A DNA stretch of 23,549 bases from Hyphochytrium catenoides (Eukaryota > Sar > Hyphochytriomycetes > Hyphochytriales > Hyphochytriaceae): the NCBI GenBank assembly GCA_900088475.1, contig FLMG01002058.1:391-23939 (forward strand), written 5' to 3'. The notes beneath the pieces were generated by a model. That model saw nothing but the letters and a program-made list of their open reading frames with translations, was not told the DNA's origin and did no database searches. This document shows positions 1-11,511 of this stretch, piece after piece. Every line of letters starts with the position of its first letter. The first letter of the stretch is position 1. The position numbers were made by a program, and so were the translations under genes.

Positions 1-22
1 CTCTCTCTCTCTCTCTCTCTCT
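1..22. repeat. (CT)11 microsatellite at the left edge
   Basis: Eleven perfect CT units open the window, followed by interrupted CT-rich sequence to about position 80. The other end of the window is a (GA)n tract, so both edges probably reflect assembly breaks in dinucleotide repeats. Confidence 0.95.
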
Positions 23-120
23 CCTTTTCGTTCTCTTACTCTCTTCTTGCTGGTAATTCTCTCTCCTTCTCTCTCTCTCTTCGGACTTAGGCTCTATAAT
101 CAACCTGCATTTCTCTCAAG

Positions 121-698
121 GCTGTGGGGATTGGTATAGCGTCTCTTTCTAGGGCTCTCGCTTCTGTACCTCTCTCTCTCTCTCTCTCCTATCTTTCTCT
201 CCTCGCTTCTCTTTCTTCTTTCTCTCTCTCTCTTCTCCGTCTCTTTCTCTCTAGTGGTCGCCACTTTTTGTCTGTCCTTACCTTTGTTTGCATTTATCTC
301 CAGACTCTCATTGGACAGGGAAACGGGTTCTCCTCAACTCTGCGCTGGATTGGGGCGAAGATAGTGAAGCTCCATCAGAACACTTTCGCATCCGTAAGTC
401 AAGAGAGAGAGAGAGAGAGAGAGGGAGAGAGCCAGTCTGAGAGGGAGAAGAGAAGACAACGCAACAGTAAGGCAGAGAGAGAGAAAGAGAGAGAGAGAGA
501 GCACTGGAGACTTGGCAAATTTAATCGTTCTCCCTATTTTTTCTTAGTCGGAATGCTCCCTGAAGCGGGGACGTTTGCGGATTCGATCATAGTTCCCGTC
601 TGCCAGCTGCATCATGTTCCAGGTCATCTGTCTTTCCAGCAGGTGAGGGTGATCGGCCGAGAGGGAGAGAGAAGGAGAAAGATGATGGGAGAAAGAGA

Positions 699-739
<41 letters not shown>

Positions 740-2457
740 GGGCCAGGGAAGGGAAAGATTGGACCTAGGTAGACAGCGGCAAAGTCCGCGCAGCTGCTGC
801 CTCTCTGAGCGTTCTCACTTTCCCTGCTTGTATCTGCCTATTCTTTCTCTCTCTTTCTCTCTTCCTCTCACTAGTCTGGCACTCTTTATCCCTTCCTTTA
901 CGTTGGCCTCTCAATATATCACGTTATGCATTAGGCAGCTGCTCTTCCTCTCGCTGGATTGACTGCCTACCGTGCTGTCGTGACAAAAGCAGAGGTTCGG
1001 CCAGGGAAGGTCGTCCTGGTGACAGGAATAGGAGGAGGAGTAGCTCTCTTTGCTATGCAGGTCTCTTCTTCTCGCTCCAACTTTCTCTCTCTCTCTCTCT
1101 CTCTGTGTCTCTTTTCCTTCCTCTCTTTCTCTCTCTTTCTTTCTCTGTCTCTCTCTCTCTCTCTCTCTCTTTCTGTTCTCTGCCATCCGTTCACGCTCAG
1201 TCATCTTTGATGGTGCTGACAGCGCCCCGTTGTTCCTGTCTCGCTCCCCTTCCTTCCTGTCTCCGTGTCTTCTCTTTCTCACACTCTCTCTCTCTCTTTG
1301 CTCCCTGTCTCCCTCTCTCTCTCCCTCTCTCTGTCTCTCTCCCCCTCTCTGTCTCTCTCCCCATCTTCCCTTAAAAACCTCGTTCTGTCTCTGAAGATCT
1401 GCTTGGCCCTTGGAGCCACTGTCTGCGTAACAAGTTCATCGCCGGAGAAGCTGCAGAGAGCGCGGTGAGGCTGCAAGGGAAAGGGTTCCTGTCCTTCGGC
1501 GTGCCTCACACTCATTCCTTGCTCTTTCTTGCTCTGTCTGTCAATATGCGATCACTCTCTGCTTCTCTGCACATACTTTGTTTCTGTATTCTGTCTCTTC
1601 CATGCTCTCTCTCTCTCTCTCTCTCAAGCTTTCTCTTCTTTTCTCCGTTTCTTTGGCAACCTTCTCTTTCCTCTCTCTTCCCTCTCTCCTGTGTGCATAA
1701 CCACAGTGTCTGGTTCTATCTCCGCTGCTGTGCTTCCCCACAAAGCAAATAATACTCTCCTTCTCATTTTGACTAGAGCTCTGGGTGCACAGCACACCGC
1801 GAATTATAGAGAGGACGACTGGGACAGAAATCTACTGAAGGTATGGATGTGCTCCCCTGTAGAGCATCTTCTCCTTACCATCTCTTGCTTGGGACAGTTT
1901 CTCTCTCTCTCTCTCTCTCTCTGTTTCTCTTCTCTCTCTCTTCCCGACTTCTGAACTCTTTGTCTTTGTCAGGAGATCGGGCGGCCTCTGGATGCGGTCA
2001 TTGATGGCGCAGGGGGAGAGAGTGTGAACAAGTTTATCCGACTGACAAAGGCAAGCAGCACTGCAATTAGTCATTGCCGTTCAGCCCTTACGCTTGACCT
2101 GTTCCCCTGTCCTAACACACTCTCTCTCTCTCCTTTCTTTTCCTTGAGCAGCTGGGTGGCAAGATAGTAATTTATGGCGCGACCGCTGGCCTCTGTGACT
2201 CTGTTGACCTCCATCGCCTTTTTCTGAAGAATATTCACCTCTGTGGCAGCACGATGGGTAGCGAGAGAGAGTTTCAAAATTTCCTCTCTCTGGTGGAGAG
2301 AGAGAAGTTGGTGCCTGTGGTCGACAGCGTCTATCCCTTGGATCGCCTGGAAGAGGCCTTTCAAAGACTCCGAGGAGCCAAGGGCTTTGGAAAGGTAGTG
2401 ATAGACTGTAGTGATGAGGATGGCGCAGGGCTGGGAGGCGGCAAGGGAAGGCTTTGA
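121..2457 (+). CDS. Zinc-type medium-chain dehydrogenase/reductase (YogA-like), 5' partial, 8 exons
   Basis: Exons read 121-133, 304-393, 548-642, 935-1060, 1397-1464, 1777-1840, 1973-2050 and 2152-2457 (280 codons with the TGA stop); all phases agree. The product is an MDR-superfamily NAD(P)H-dependent oxidoreductase of the YogA/quinone-oxidoreductase-like type, probably cytosolic; the substrate is unknown. Family landmarks in order: GKRVLLNSALDWGED, the AGTFADSIIVP segment, AAALPLAGLTAYRA, the Rossmann dinucleotide loop VTGIGGGVALFA, VIDGAGGESVNKF, GGKIVIYGATAG, GSTMGSEREF and the terminal FGKVVID. Relatives run about 330-350 residues, so roughly 60 N-terminal residues (the start of the GroES-like domain) are missing. 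The first readable exon is only 13 nt and less certain. Introns 1061-1396 and 1465-1776 are mostly CT repeats. Intron 2051-2151 has a GC donor. The gene is convergent with FANCI. Confidence 0.87.
402..501. repeat. (GA)n tracts inside intron 2 of the MDR gene
   Basis: Positions 402-423 and 474-501 are GA dinucleotide runs separated by purine-rich sequence. They lie in the sense strand of an intron (394-547), whereas most other introns here are CT-rich in sense. They give rise to spurious ERERER open frames. Confidence 0.85.
703..732. repeat. (GA)15 microsatellite in intron 3 of the MDR gene
   Basis: An uninterrupted run of GA units lies in intron 643-934. The same intron turns CT-rich at about 842-872, so the transcript could fold back on itself within the intron. 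Confidence 0.9.
1085..1362. repeat. CT-rich low-complexity block in MDR intron 4
   Basis: Runs of pure CT at 1085-1104 and 1149-1170, and interrupted CT from 1281 to 1362, make up most of the 336-nt intron 1061-1396. Similar runs occur at 1604-1624 and 1901-1920 in later introns. The SLSLSL and ERERER frames here are repeat artefacts. Confidence 0.9.
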
Positions 2458-2950
2458 GTCCTTCTAATGCATCGAGCGGCAAATGTGAACGCTAGATGGC
2501 GAGGCAGAAGAACAAGCAAAGGAGAGGAAAAGCTTGACAGAGAGACAGAAGGGATATGCTGCAGGGCCTTCAGCGTAAGACTATAGGACTCACTCAAGTG
2601 ATGAGAATCCTTAATAATTAGCTCTTAGCGAAGACAGAGACGGCTGTGACTACCACTTCAAGGACGAGATGCAGGATGTCTTTCGACTAGGATTGAGAGT
2701 AGCACTGGGTTTGCAGGAGGAGAGTCGTTATTGTGAAGATCTTTGACGTCTTAAGGCCACCTAGAAGTTCGTAAGCTTCTCCGATCCACTTCAGGAGCAG
2801 AAGCATGTAAACTATAGGGGAAAGTGAAGAAAGAGTGGGAGTAAAAGGAGAGAGAAAGGAGGGAGAGAGCACAGGTAGAAAGCCCAGAGAGCGAAGTACC
2901 AAGCGGCGAAGGAAGTCTCATTCATCGCTCCCATCTTGGCTATTCCCCTG
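2458..2950. other. Convergent intergenic region between the MDR gene and FANCI
   Basis: These 493 bases separate two convergent stop codons (TGA at 2455-2457 and TAA at 2951-2953 on the other strand). They must hold both 3' UTRs. I see no conserved frame; the 71-codon minus-strand frame at 2687-2902 resembles no family I know. The segment 2840-2900 is purine-rich. Confidence 0.7.
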
Positions 2951-5900
2951 TTAGGACGGAAGGTTATTAGCGAGGAGTCTCCTTTCGAGAAGACATGACG
3001 CAGGGCGGGCTACCTCCTCATCTTCATCCTCCGTGGCATTACCATCAACCTCCTCTTCGTCCTCTTCGGCGTGCGCCTGTTCTTCTTCTTCCTCCCCGCT
3101 TGAATCGCTGTCCTTCGCTGCTGGAGCCTTCCGTTTCTTGCTCTTTGTTTTCGACTTCTTCCGCGACGATGCCGCTTCCGAACCCTATGACATGCAGTCA
3201 GATCAATCGGGAAAGGTCGGACCAGGCTATCGCTCTCGAAGCCTCAAAGCCGAAGAGAAGAGCAAGGCCACAGTATATAGAGAGAAGGAGCACAGATTCA
3301 TAAGACCAAGGCCTCCATCACCTCGTCTTCTCCGTCAGATGAGGACGCGGCAGCCGCATTTCTCTGTAAACTAGTCTCAACCCTCTGTGCATTCATCCTG
3401 AAGTCTCTGGCTGTCCTCCGCTGCATCCAGGGAGAAAAATCGGTCTCCTGCATGGCTCAGATTCAGATCGCGGTAACTTTTGAAGCTCTAAGAGCTCAAG
3501 ACCTCAGATAGATGAGATGCTTGCAGGGTGGGTGGATGCATGATAAGCAGACAACGGACCTGATTAAGCTTCGATAGCTTGATAAGCTGTACATCCAGCT
3601 GTTCCATGGCGAATATAAGCTCTGGGATGAGCTTGGCCTGACGCTTCACCTTAGAGCTCAGATTATCCAATAAGAGGTTCTCTCCCTCGTTTGGTCCTCT
3701 TTCGCCCCCTTCCTTCGCCACTCTTCTCTTCTTCTGCTAGAGATAGCCCACACAACGGTGAGAGTCAGCCCATGGAGAATTAGGCGAAGGAGGAGAGAAA
3801 GCAAGAAGGAAGAAAGCAAGCAACATACTATCCATAGAAATCTCACCTTTCCTCGCTTGGCCGCAGCGTCCTGCTTCTTTACGATCTGTCTGTTGCTTTC
3901 TTCGTTGACAATGGCAAGCAATTTAAAGAGGCTCTGAGCAAAAGAAGCGGCAGAGGAGTTTAACAGCTCCCTGAGAGGCCGAGAGAGGCCTTGTGTCTTG
4001 TTTAGGACCTAAGAACGGACCAAGTCAGCTTCTGGTTAGGTTTAAACTCTTTGACCTCTTTTCGGCCGACCCAGAAGCCATCTTGCTTACGTTACCTCAG
4101 TTCTGATGATCGCGGTCTCAATCTTGAACATCCTTGTTAGCAGTTTGAAGAATGACTCTGCAATCGTAACTGGCAGTAACGTCTGGACCAGCGGCTCCAG
4201 CGCTTGGAAGATCCCCGTCAGAGACCTCAGAAGTGCCTTCCTCCCTTCCAGCTGGTGCGGCGACACCGCAGCCTTAGGAACGACAAGGGAAGAAAATTTA
4301 GCTAGGCCAAAGAAGCACCTAATGGAACGGTGAAGGACTTGCCAACGCAGTCTGAATTAGGATATTAGAAAAAAGGAAGGGCCTGTAGGACCGCGCGAAG
4401 TGCTGGACAAAATTTGTCATATCTTCCTTTGGCAGCACTGTGGGCGATCCTATTTACGTGGTGCCGGCAACTTTGCTACATAGCAACGCTTCCCTTCCTT
4501 TTACCATGACCCCCCACCATCTGACTCGGGCCCTGGCAGTAGAGCTCACTACGTACCTCCGTCTGCACCGATGCCGCGCGAGTTAGAGAGTTGGCAAACT
4601 CAACATCCTTCAGTATGTCGTCAACCTCGGACAGTAGCACCGAAGCGACTGCGTTAAGGCTTCAAAAGACGCAAGACAGTCCCGTAAGTTCATCAATGAA
4701 AGGGGTGACGGTTATCATGGCAATGGAGCCCTCAGTGTCAAGCACATGGAATCACACAAGAAGAATAGACTCCGCAACTAAGAGAGCTTAGAGATGTGAT
4801 GTGGCAGGGGAAATACACCTTTTCGGGTTAACTATCATCCACGAGGTCACATCTTCGTCTCCTTGCGGCTCATTCAGCTCTATCCCTCCAATCTGCTGCT
4901 TGAGCAAGGATGCGAGAAGTTTGAAGTGCGTCGTCCTATTATGAGCTCGGTCTTCCCGTAGCACATAAGCTGTACCGAAGCGGCATTGCGTCAGACTACT
5001 GTCAGACTCAAGGAAAAAAAGGTCTAACTGGCAGGATGGAGCAGCGGGTACAGGTCCCTGAACGTGACAAGTAGTAAAGAAGAACAGGAGGAGGATAAAC
5101 AGCATTCAACTGATGCGTCGGCACTAAGAAGAGGTAGCAGGCTGTGTATAGCACAGATGAACCTAGCAAGAAAGGATGCGACGTGACGGCAAACACTTAC
5201 CAATGATCCTCTTAGTAAGTGACGGAGCAGCAATCTCATAGTCACCACAGAGCTTCAGGAGCTGCTCAAAATGTCGTTCATGGAGTTCCGTGAACTAAGA
5301 GGTCGAAGCGGTGGCAGTGAGTGCCCCGCAGAGAGAGGAGACGATTGGTTAGAAAGAAAGCCAAGGAGGATAGAGATCGCTAGTGACGCACGAACCGGAA
5401 GGGCAAATGGAAATGGAACAACAGGAAATTGTAGGTGTAGAGACGGGGACGAGGGAAGTACCCACCGTGGACAATGAGAGCGTAAGAGAAGAAGCAAGCC
5501 CATTTGCATGCGGAAAGAGATGTTTCGCGGCGACCACAATCAAGCTCGCGCGACTTATAGAAAGAGAAAGAGACAGGCACTCGCGGTAGAGGACTATAGG
5601 TACATGAACGGTCTTCCTTCCTCACCATATCTTGAAGGTAGTGCATAATATCCAATAGACATTCTGCCTCGGCCCACTTTTGAGAAGACATTGTCTCCAG
5701 GAGCAAGGAAGAGAAGTACTCGTAGAGATTGAAGACAATATGGTCGTCTCCTTTCCTTTCCTTTAGGGACTGAATGGCTTGCTGGATGACCTCATGATCG
5801 CTATACATTCCACTTTCATCGGCTACCTCAATGCAACCACGAAGAAGTGAACCCAAAGCTTCCTTATCTCCCTGCCTTGGCTGATCTCTCTCTGCTTCAC

Positions 5901-8900
5901 TTGATGTGGAGTCCAGAGCTAGAAGGGCCATCAACAAGCTCTCGCAGACAAGCAGGTAAGTTGACTTCTTTGCCACTCGTGCAACTTTGCTCTCGTCCTT
6001 GGACTTGGACTTGTCCTTGCTTTTCTTTTTAGATATGGAGGGCTGTCCGCCTCCCCCAATCTCTCTAGGGCTGGCTGATGAACGTTGAAGGTCCGTAAGA
6101 GACTGCCTCTGCCTACCTATTTCCAAAAACAGAAGAGGGCCTACAGTCTCCTCCAGCAAAAATCTGCTTCTTGACAGCCAACCTTCCTCTGTAGTCAAAG
6201 ACGCACTCGTGAGAATAAAATCAACAGAGGCTATGCTTGACTGAGTTGTGTAACAAGGGAGAAGATACGCTAAAGATGAACGAGAGACACCTGTTCCGAT
6301 ATCCCAAGCATGCGTAGACGGGGACATTAGGCGTGTGAAATAGTCCTCAACGTGCCAGTGGCAGCTTTCTAATAAGTAGCGGCAGAAAGCTTCTTTTTCT
6401 TGAGCATCTGCTAGAGAAGAGACCGGCGAATACAAGTGAGATTAACACAGTGAACTGAGGCTTGATGGTATTAATACGAGCACCAGAGACCCAGCATGAC
6501 GAAGAAGGCCAGCGTATATAGAGGACCACTAAAGCTCACTAAGGGCACAGGTCTGTCTACCTTGCCAGCTGCTTGCCTCAGAAGATGCCCCCAGCTGGCT
6601 GCACATCAAGACCGCGATTGACTCTAGCGAAAGGTTTTTTGGAGAGTAATGAGGCGAGATAGCAGAGCTGGTTGAAGGTGACCCTTTCTTCGCTCTTTTC
6701 TTCTTTCCTTTCTGCTCTCCTTTGCTTGAGATACTACCACCATAGAGAATACGACGCAGCTCGGCGAACTTGGTGAAAAGGCAGTGGAGAAGAAGGTCCC
6801 TGTATGGCAGATAAAGAAGGGCAACGCAAAACCATGTTCAAGTGCTGGTCTGTGGCTCCAACTAAGTGAAGGCGACAGTGCGGAAAGTGTAGAATCACAG
6901 GCAAGTTCAATTCGAAGGCAATATACAGGCCCTGCGCAATAGGGCTAACGGTACGTAAGATGGCCACAATAGCCCGAGTAATCGGTAGTGACACGCGACA
7001 AAAGAGGAGAATCATGCTAAGGAGACTGGTGGCAAGATGTAAACAGCAACCAGGATATATTATTGGCAGGCCAAGAGTCAAATCCAAGCGAGAGACAGGG
7101 TAGGATCGCCTAAGCAATCTGGGGAACATTGAAGCTCTACCTTTCTTCCAGCTCGGTACCCGCCAATGTGTCCATACAAGCTTCCAACAAACTCATAGCG
7201 AGGCTACCGCGAGAGAATGAAATCTTCCCCTCCTCGGTCGTCATGTCTACGCAATGGGATTTGTCGAAACAGAGATCAGCTAGAGAGAGGTCTTGGGCCA
7301 GATACTTGATAAATTTCACAATCTTGTCTCTCCAGTTTGTCACCAGCTCGTGGATGCCCGATTCCTCGTCACCCTGGTCCATGGCTGATGGAGTCTGGGA
7401 AGACGAAGGAGATAGAACAAATGCGCAGCACTGGAGCAGTGACGCGAATAGCATATCCAGAGGTTCCATAATCACCCCGGACTTCTTGTTGACGCAGCTT
7501 TCCAGTCGAAGGGTTTCAAGGTCATGGGTTATGCTACGGATGGAGCAGGGATTAGCACAACCAGTTAAAAGGGTCTTCCTTCAGGAGCAATTAGGTGAGG
7601 AGCAGGACGGTAACTCGAAGCTAGCCGATAGGAGAAGTAAGCGTTATAAACGATAGGCACTGGCGTCAGCAGAGAGGTCACCCACCTTGCAGGATCCAGC
7701 TTCAAAAGGTGCTCCAGATGGCGGGAGAGGAACTCAAAAATGGGTCTGCGCAGACCGGGATAGTCCCTAAATAACCTAGTCATTCCTTCATATAGGCGCT
7801 CTCGCACAGCTGCCTGTTGAGAGAGACAACGGCGAAGAAGACCCATTGTCTCCAAGAACAACCTAGAGTTCCAAGCTTCGGAAGAAGAGTTACCCGACGG
7901 CGACGAAAGGGCCACGTGGGTCACTTGGCTCCAAACACCGAGTTCACTCTGATCTCTATTTTTCTCCCTGTTCCTTTCGTTGCTTTCTAGGAGGAGCAAG
8001 AGACCATTGACAGCTATAAGGCGGGCACTTTCATCCTTGGCAAAGGCCGCCTTTCTAAGCACCAGGACCACGTAGTCTTGAAGGTCTTGACGGAACTTTG
8101 GAGACCGCAAAAACAGTCAACAACGGTGAGTAAGGATTGGTGGAGGGGGATGGATAAAAAGCGTGAATTTGGCAGAAGCTTTCTAGAGGTTGACGTGCAC
8201 AAGGAAGACAGAAAGACAGTGTGCTGCGCCCGTAGATGTCAGCTCTGAGAAGCAACAAAGACGCCAAAAGCAGGCATTTTTAGGACACACTATAGACCCC
8301 TCTAGCTCTAAGGGTACCAGACTCTAGCAGCACGCAGAAAATAGGGAGATAGAAGGCGAGGTAGTGTTCAAGGCGGAGGTGGTGGGTGGTCTCGGACCTT
8401 CAGTATAGGCGTTATAGCAGCAAGTATGCCCATTGCTGTCGGAACCGGAAGCTGAGCAAGATACTCTATAGCTTCTCGAATTTTCCCTAAGTGCTCAATT
8501 AACGCAGGAGAACACCTGTTGCACAGTCTGTCCAGCAGCTACAGAAGTGGGCGGAAGAGTAAGCAATGGGCAGAGCGGTCAAGAGGATATTTTTTTAGCA
8601 AGGAGAGGATCTTTGTTCAACACTTTTGAGGAAAATAAGCTCCGGAAAGGTGACTAGCGAAAGAAGGCCAAAACTTGTGAGCAAACCGTCGCTGGTCGAG
8701 GAAGAACAATGTGAGAGAAGAGCAAACACGAGCTGAGGATTACGGAAGAATCTCAACGGGTATATGGAGCTAGTAGAAGGACAAGGAGAAATTGATACCT
8801 TGATATGTGCGTCAACGGAGCTAGAGCTTGACACGACAGCTGCGAGGACCTCCTCGAGAACTTTCTGTCGCACTGCCTCATGATGCTGGAAAACAGCTGC

Positions 8901-11511
8901 GACCAGCTTGACGCCAAGAAGGGAGGCGTGCGCCTTCGCGCCTCCACGTCGCTTTCCTCGAAGCTGTTTCAGCTTTTCAAAGGAGTAATGTGGGTGCGCG
9001 AGGGGTAAGGTTGAAGCAGAGGCGTCTGACGCGGCGGCAAAAGGAGATGAGTTCTGAGAAAGGTGCATCAGCGTAAACCCCAGCTTGGTCAGATAGGACA
9101 CGAGGTTCTCCCATCCCAGCTTGGTGTTTTTGACAACTTGTAGCAGAGAGGCCTCTAAGTCGCTCTTCACTTCAATGTTTCGTGACGAAGCACGCTCCTC
9201 CTTGGAAAAATGATATGAAGAGGAGCGGACAGACCAATGTCAGATGAGCTTTGCCAAAAGTGGGCGACATGAGGACAAAGTCTTGTCATCAGATTGTCAA
9301 GTAAGAGGCGTATATGAAACCGCGTAGCAAGCTGGTTAAATATCTTGAAGCGGTCGGTCCATGTAGCATGGAAGACTTCCTAGGTCAGAAGCGAAAGGAT
9401 GGGAGCACTTACCGGGACCGACGCGGGAATCATGTCCTTCAAAGCGGGGCTATGATTAGCTCTGATCTCTATATCTGCAATCTCTACTAGTTTTGAAGCA
9501 ATGGCATCCAGGACGAGATCTGTGAACCGAGAGATATTTGCCATAGACAGGAAGAGTCCTAGCGAGAAGGGAGATAGAGTGTCTTGGGCAGAAGTGCTAG
9601 ACCTATGAGAAGACACATGTTATTAGGTTGAAGGAGCCCAAAGTAGAAGAAAATGATGCGCCGAGAGGAATGCCAGGGATAGAGGAGCAGAGACATCAGT
9701 TTGCGGAACTGGTAGGAAAAAGTGGTTGGCTTAGAGACCCCAGAGACCAAGGGAGTCACACGAACCTGAAGAACTTGATAAGCTGGAGCCCCAGCTGATG
9801 GTCGTGTTTGATGGCAAAGTTGAAATGTAAGAGAACCGTAGCTTCCGCTCCTATAACGTTCTTGCTGCTGACAGTAAGACGATGGCATCTCATGAGATGA
9901 GCTCTAAGCTCTGAGAGTGCTATACCACTGAGCTAAGGCGTGCGATTAACGGCAAAAGCTCAAGAGCATAGTTAAAGGGGGAGAGCTTGGTTGGGGACAA
10001 GGGATGGAGGACGGCACTAAACAATCTGAAGCCACTGGCCATTCATCGTTTTACCTGCTTGCAGGCCTGGCAGAATTTTTGTCCAGACTGTTGAAGAAAT
10101 AAATGATGGATTGAAGCATCTGAAGTTTTGTCTGCGTCAGAAAGTAGGCAGGTTAATATTTGCTTGTGTTGCAGTGGAGGAGGGCTACGAAGGGGGTGCA
10201 AAGTTGCTTCTAGACACGGTTGTGACAGATAACGCAAGCGCAACTGACCTGTGTCTGTCCATACTTGCTTGACAAGAGCAGCAGCTGATAAATCAAAGAC
10301 GGCAGGGCTTCCAAGCTTACCACAGGAAGAATGGCCAGGACCTGCAGCGCAGTTTCAAGCGTTTCAATCATTTGCCTTCTTATGGCCCACGACATATCTA
10401 TTGCTCCTTCCCTATCGTGTTCTACCTCTTCCTCAATGTCCCCGCTGCACAGACAACGATAGTCCTGCTTTGCCTAAAGCCCTACAGCCATCCAGAAGCA
10501 GTGATCTCTCACCTTCTCCACTAGCAGCTTCATATTCTCCGGAGAGAGTGGAAATTCTCTCACCACTGTGAGTATCTGCACTACGGCTGCCCTAGGCCAT
10601 GCAGCGTAGCATATCTTCTTCACCATCAGATCTACGAACATCTCCCCTGAGCTGGTTCCGTTAGTCTCCTGTCCAGCTGGTCCTTCTTCTCCTTGTCCTT
10701 CACCCTCCTGGAGACTAGCTTCACCCAGAGTAATAGAGGAGCAAGATATAAGGCGAAAGAGCAGTTTAGGGAGAACCTCTAGGGCAGAGCTGAGTCCTTC
10801 GGCCGAATAGTTTTCGCCTACGTAATATTTGGAGAGGATGTATGACGAGATGGGTAAATGGGGAGGACAAACAAGGTCAGATAAGAGATGGTATGCCCCT
10901 TTCTTTCTGCCTCTACTAGGCCAACGCACCATCCTCGTCAGCGCCACAACCCTGCAACCCTTTAACTAAGAGCTCCACTAGCTTGACTGCATCCGCCAGA
11001 GGTATAGTGTCGGAGTCAGAGAGCATGGCAGTCATTAACAGAGTGCTAGCCTTATTGTCCACGCTACCCTTGATGATGTGAGAGAGAACGTGTTGATAGA
11101 GAGGAAGACGGCGGTCCTTGCTGTTACTTTCATGGGCAGCTGACGCCACAAGAAGGGCCTGAAGAAGGTCCGCCAAGCCCTGAGGACCTGCTCACAAGGA
11201 AACAGGCATTTAACCGAGGGAACAGCTCTGGGTTTTTTTAGAAAGTAACAGACTGTGACAACATATGACAGAGTAGAAGAAGAGGATAGAGAATGGTGAA
11301 CCCGTAATGGCAGAACCGAGCAATCTGCGGCGCTAGAGGAATGACGCGGCACCGCTTTGAGGCTAAAGGACGAGCCCTCTAGCGGGAGAAGCACTACCTC
11401 ACCGTAGACGTCTAGCTTGGTCAGTCTATGTTGGAACATCCCGATGAGGTAAGACGTCTTACACTCTCGAACCAGTGCCTGTGGGTGACGGAGAAACGCA
11501 AGAAGTTGCAT
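2951..11511 (-). CDS. FANCI: Fanconi anemia group I protein homologue (FANCI), 21 exons
   Basis: Exons, 3' to 5' in window order: 2951-3184, 3322-3447, 3560-3649, 3847-4008, 4096-4272, 4557-4659, 4819-4951, 5201-5294, 5626-6410, 6561-6799, 7141-7533, 7686-8095, 8398-8538, 8799-9200, 9413-9602, 9766-9867, 10055-10119, 10249-10341, 10513-10817, 10930-11187, 11463-11511. The sum is 4551 nt (1516 aa; human 1328) with every phase closed. FANCI pairs with FANCD2 in the nuclear ID2 clamp for interstrand crosslink repair. Collinear landmarks: LPSLIYQLLLLSSK, LSPFSLGLFLS, LVLRKAAFAKDESAR, LLRRCLSQQAAVRERLYEG, KLIPELIFAMEQ, TARDFRMN. The tail carries an EDGE-like SDGEDE (about 1434-1439), a basic NLS-like RKKSKTKSKKRK (about 1447-1458) and an acidic stretch. 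Lysine-rich inserts lie near 826-842 and 1009-1024. The ubiquitin-acceptor position is Leu561. Met at 11511 is the earliest supported start; upstream exons are possible. Confidence 0.93.
9868..10054 (-). other. FANCI intron holding a tRNA A-box-like element
   Basis: This 187-nt intron lies between exons 10055-10119 and 9766-9867. On the minus strand it contains TTAGCTCAGTGGTATAGC (about 9919-9936), which matches the tRNA D-arm/A-box consensus, followed by a perfect 14-nt palindrome CATCTCATGAGATG (9886-9899). I could not pair an anticodon stem and found no T-arm GTTCRA motif, so it is not a recognisable working tRNA. It may be a decayed tRNA, a SINE-like remnant, or chance. Confidence 0.4.

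Noticed and set aside
124-1394. Long Ser/Leu-rich and Arg/Glu-rich open frames on both strands
   Set aside because: They are translations of CT and GA dinucleotide repeats inside MDR introns; the real exons use other frames and match the family.
6800-7140. 131-codon minus-strand frame covering a FANCI intron
   Set aside because: FANCI alignment runs directly from exon 7141-7533 to exon 6561-6799 with matching phase; the frame has no relation to the family.
8539-8798. In-frame continuation of FANCI through an intron (about 60 codons, hydrophobic)
   Set aside because: The human protein aligns without a gap across the flanking exons, and the segment is pyrimidine-rich and ends in a good acceptor; intron retention remains possible.
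9886-9960. Functional tRNA gene on the minus strand
   Set aside because: Only the D-arm is convincing; no anticodon stem, T-arm or matching acceptor strands can be drawn.
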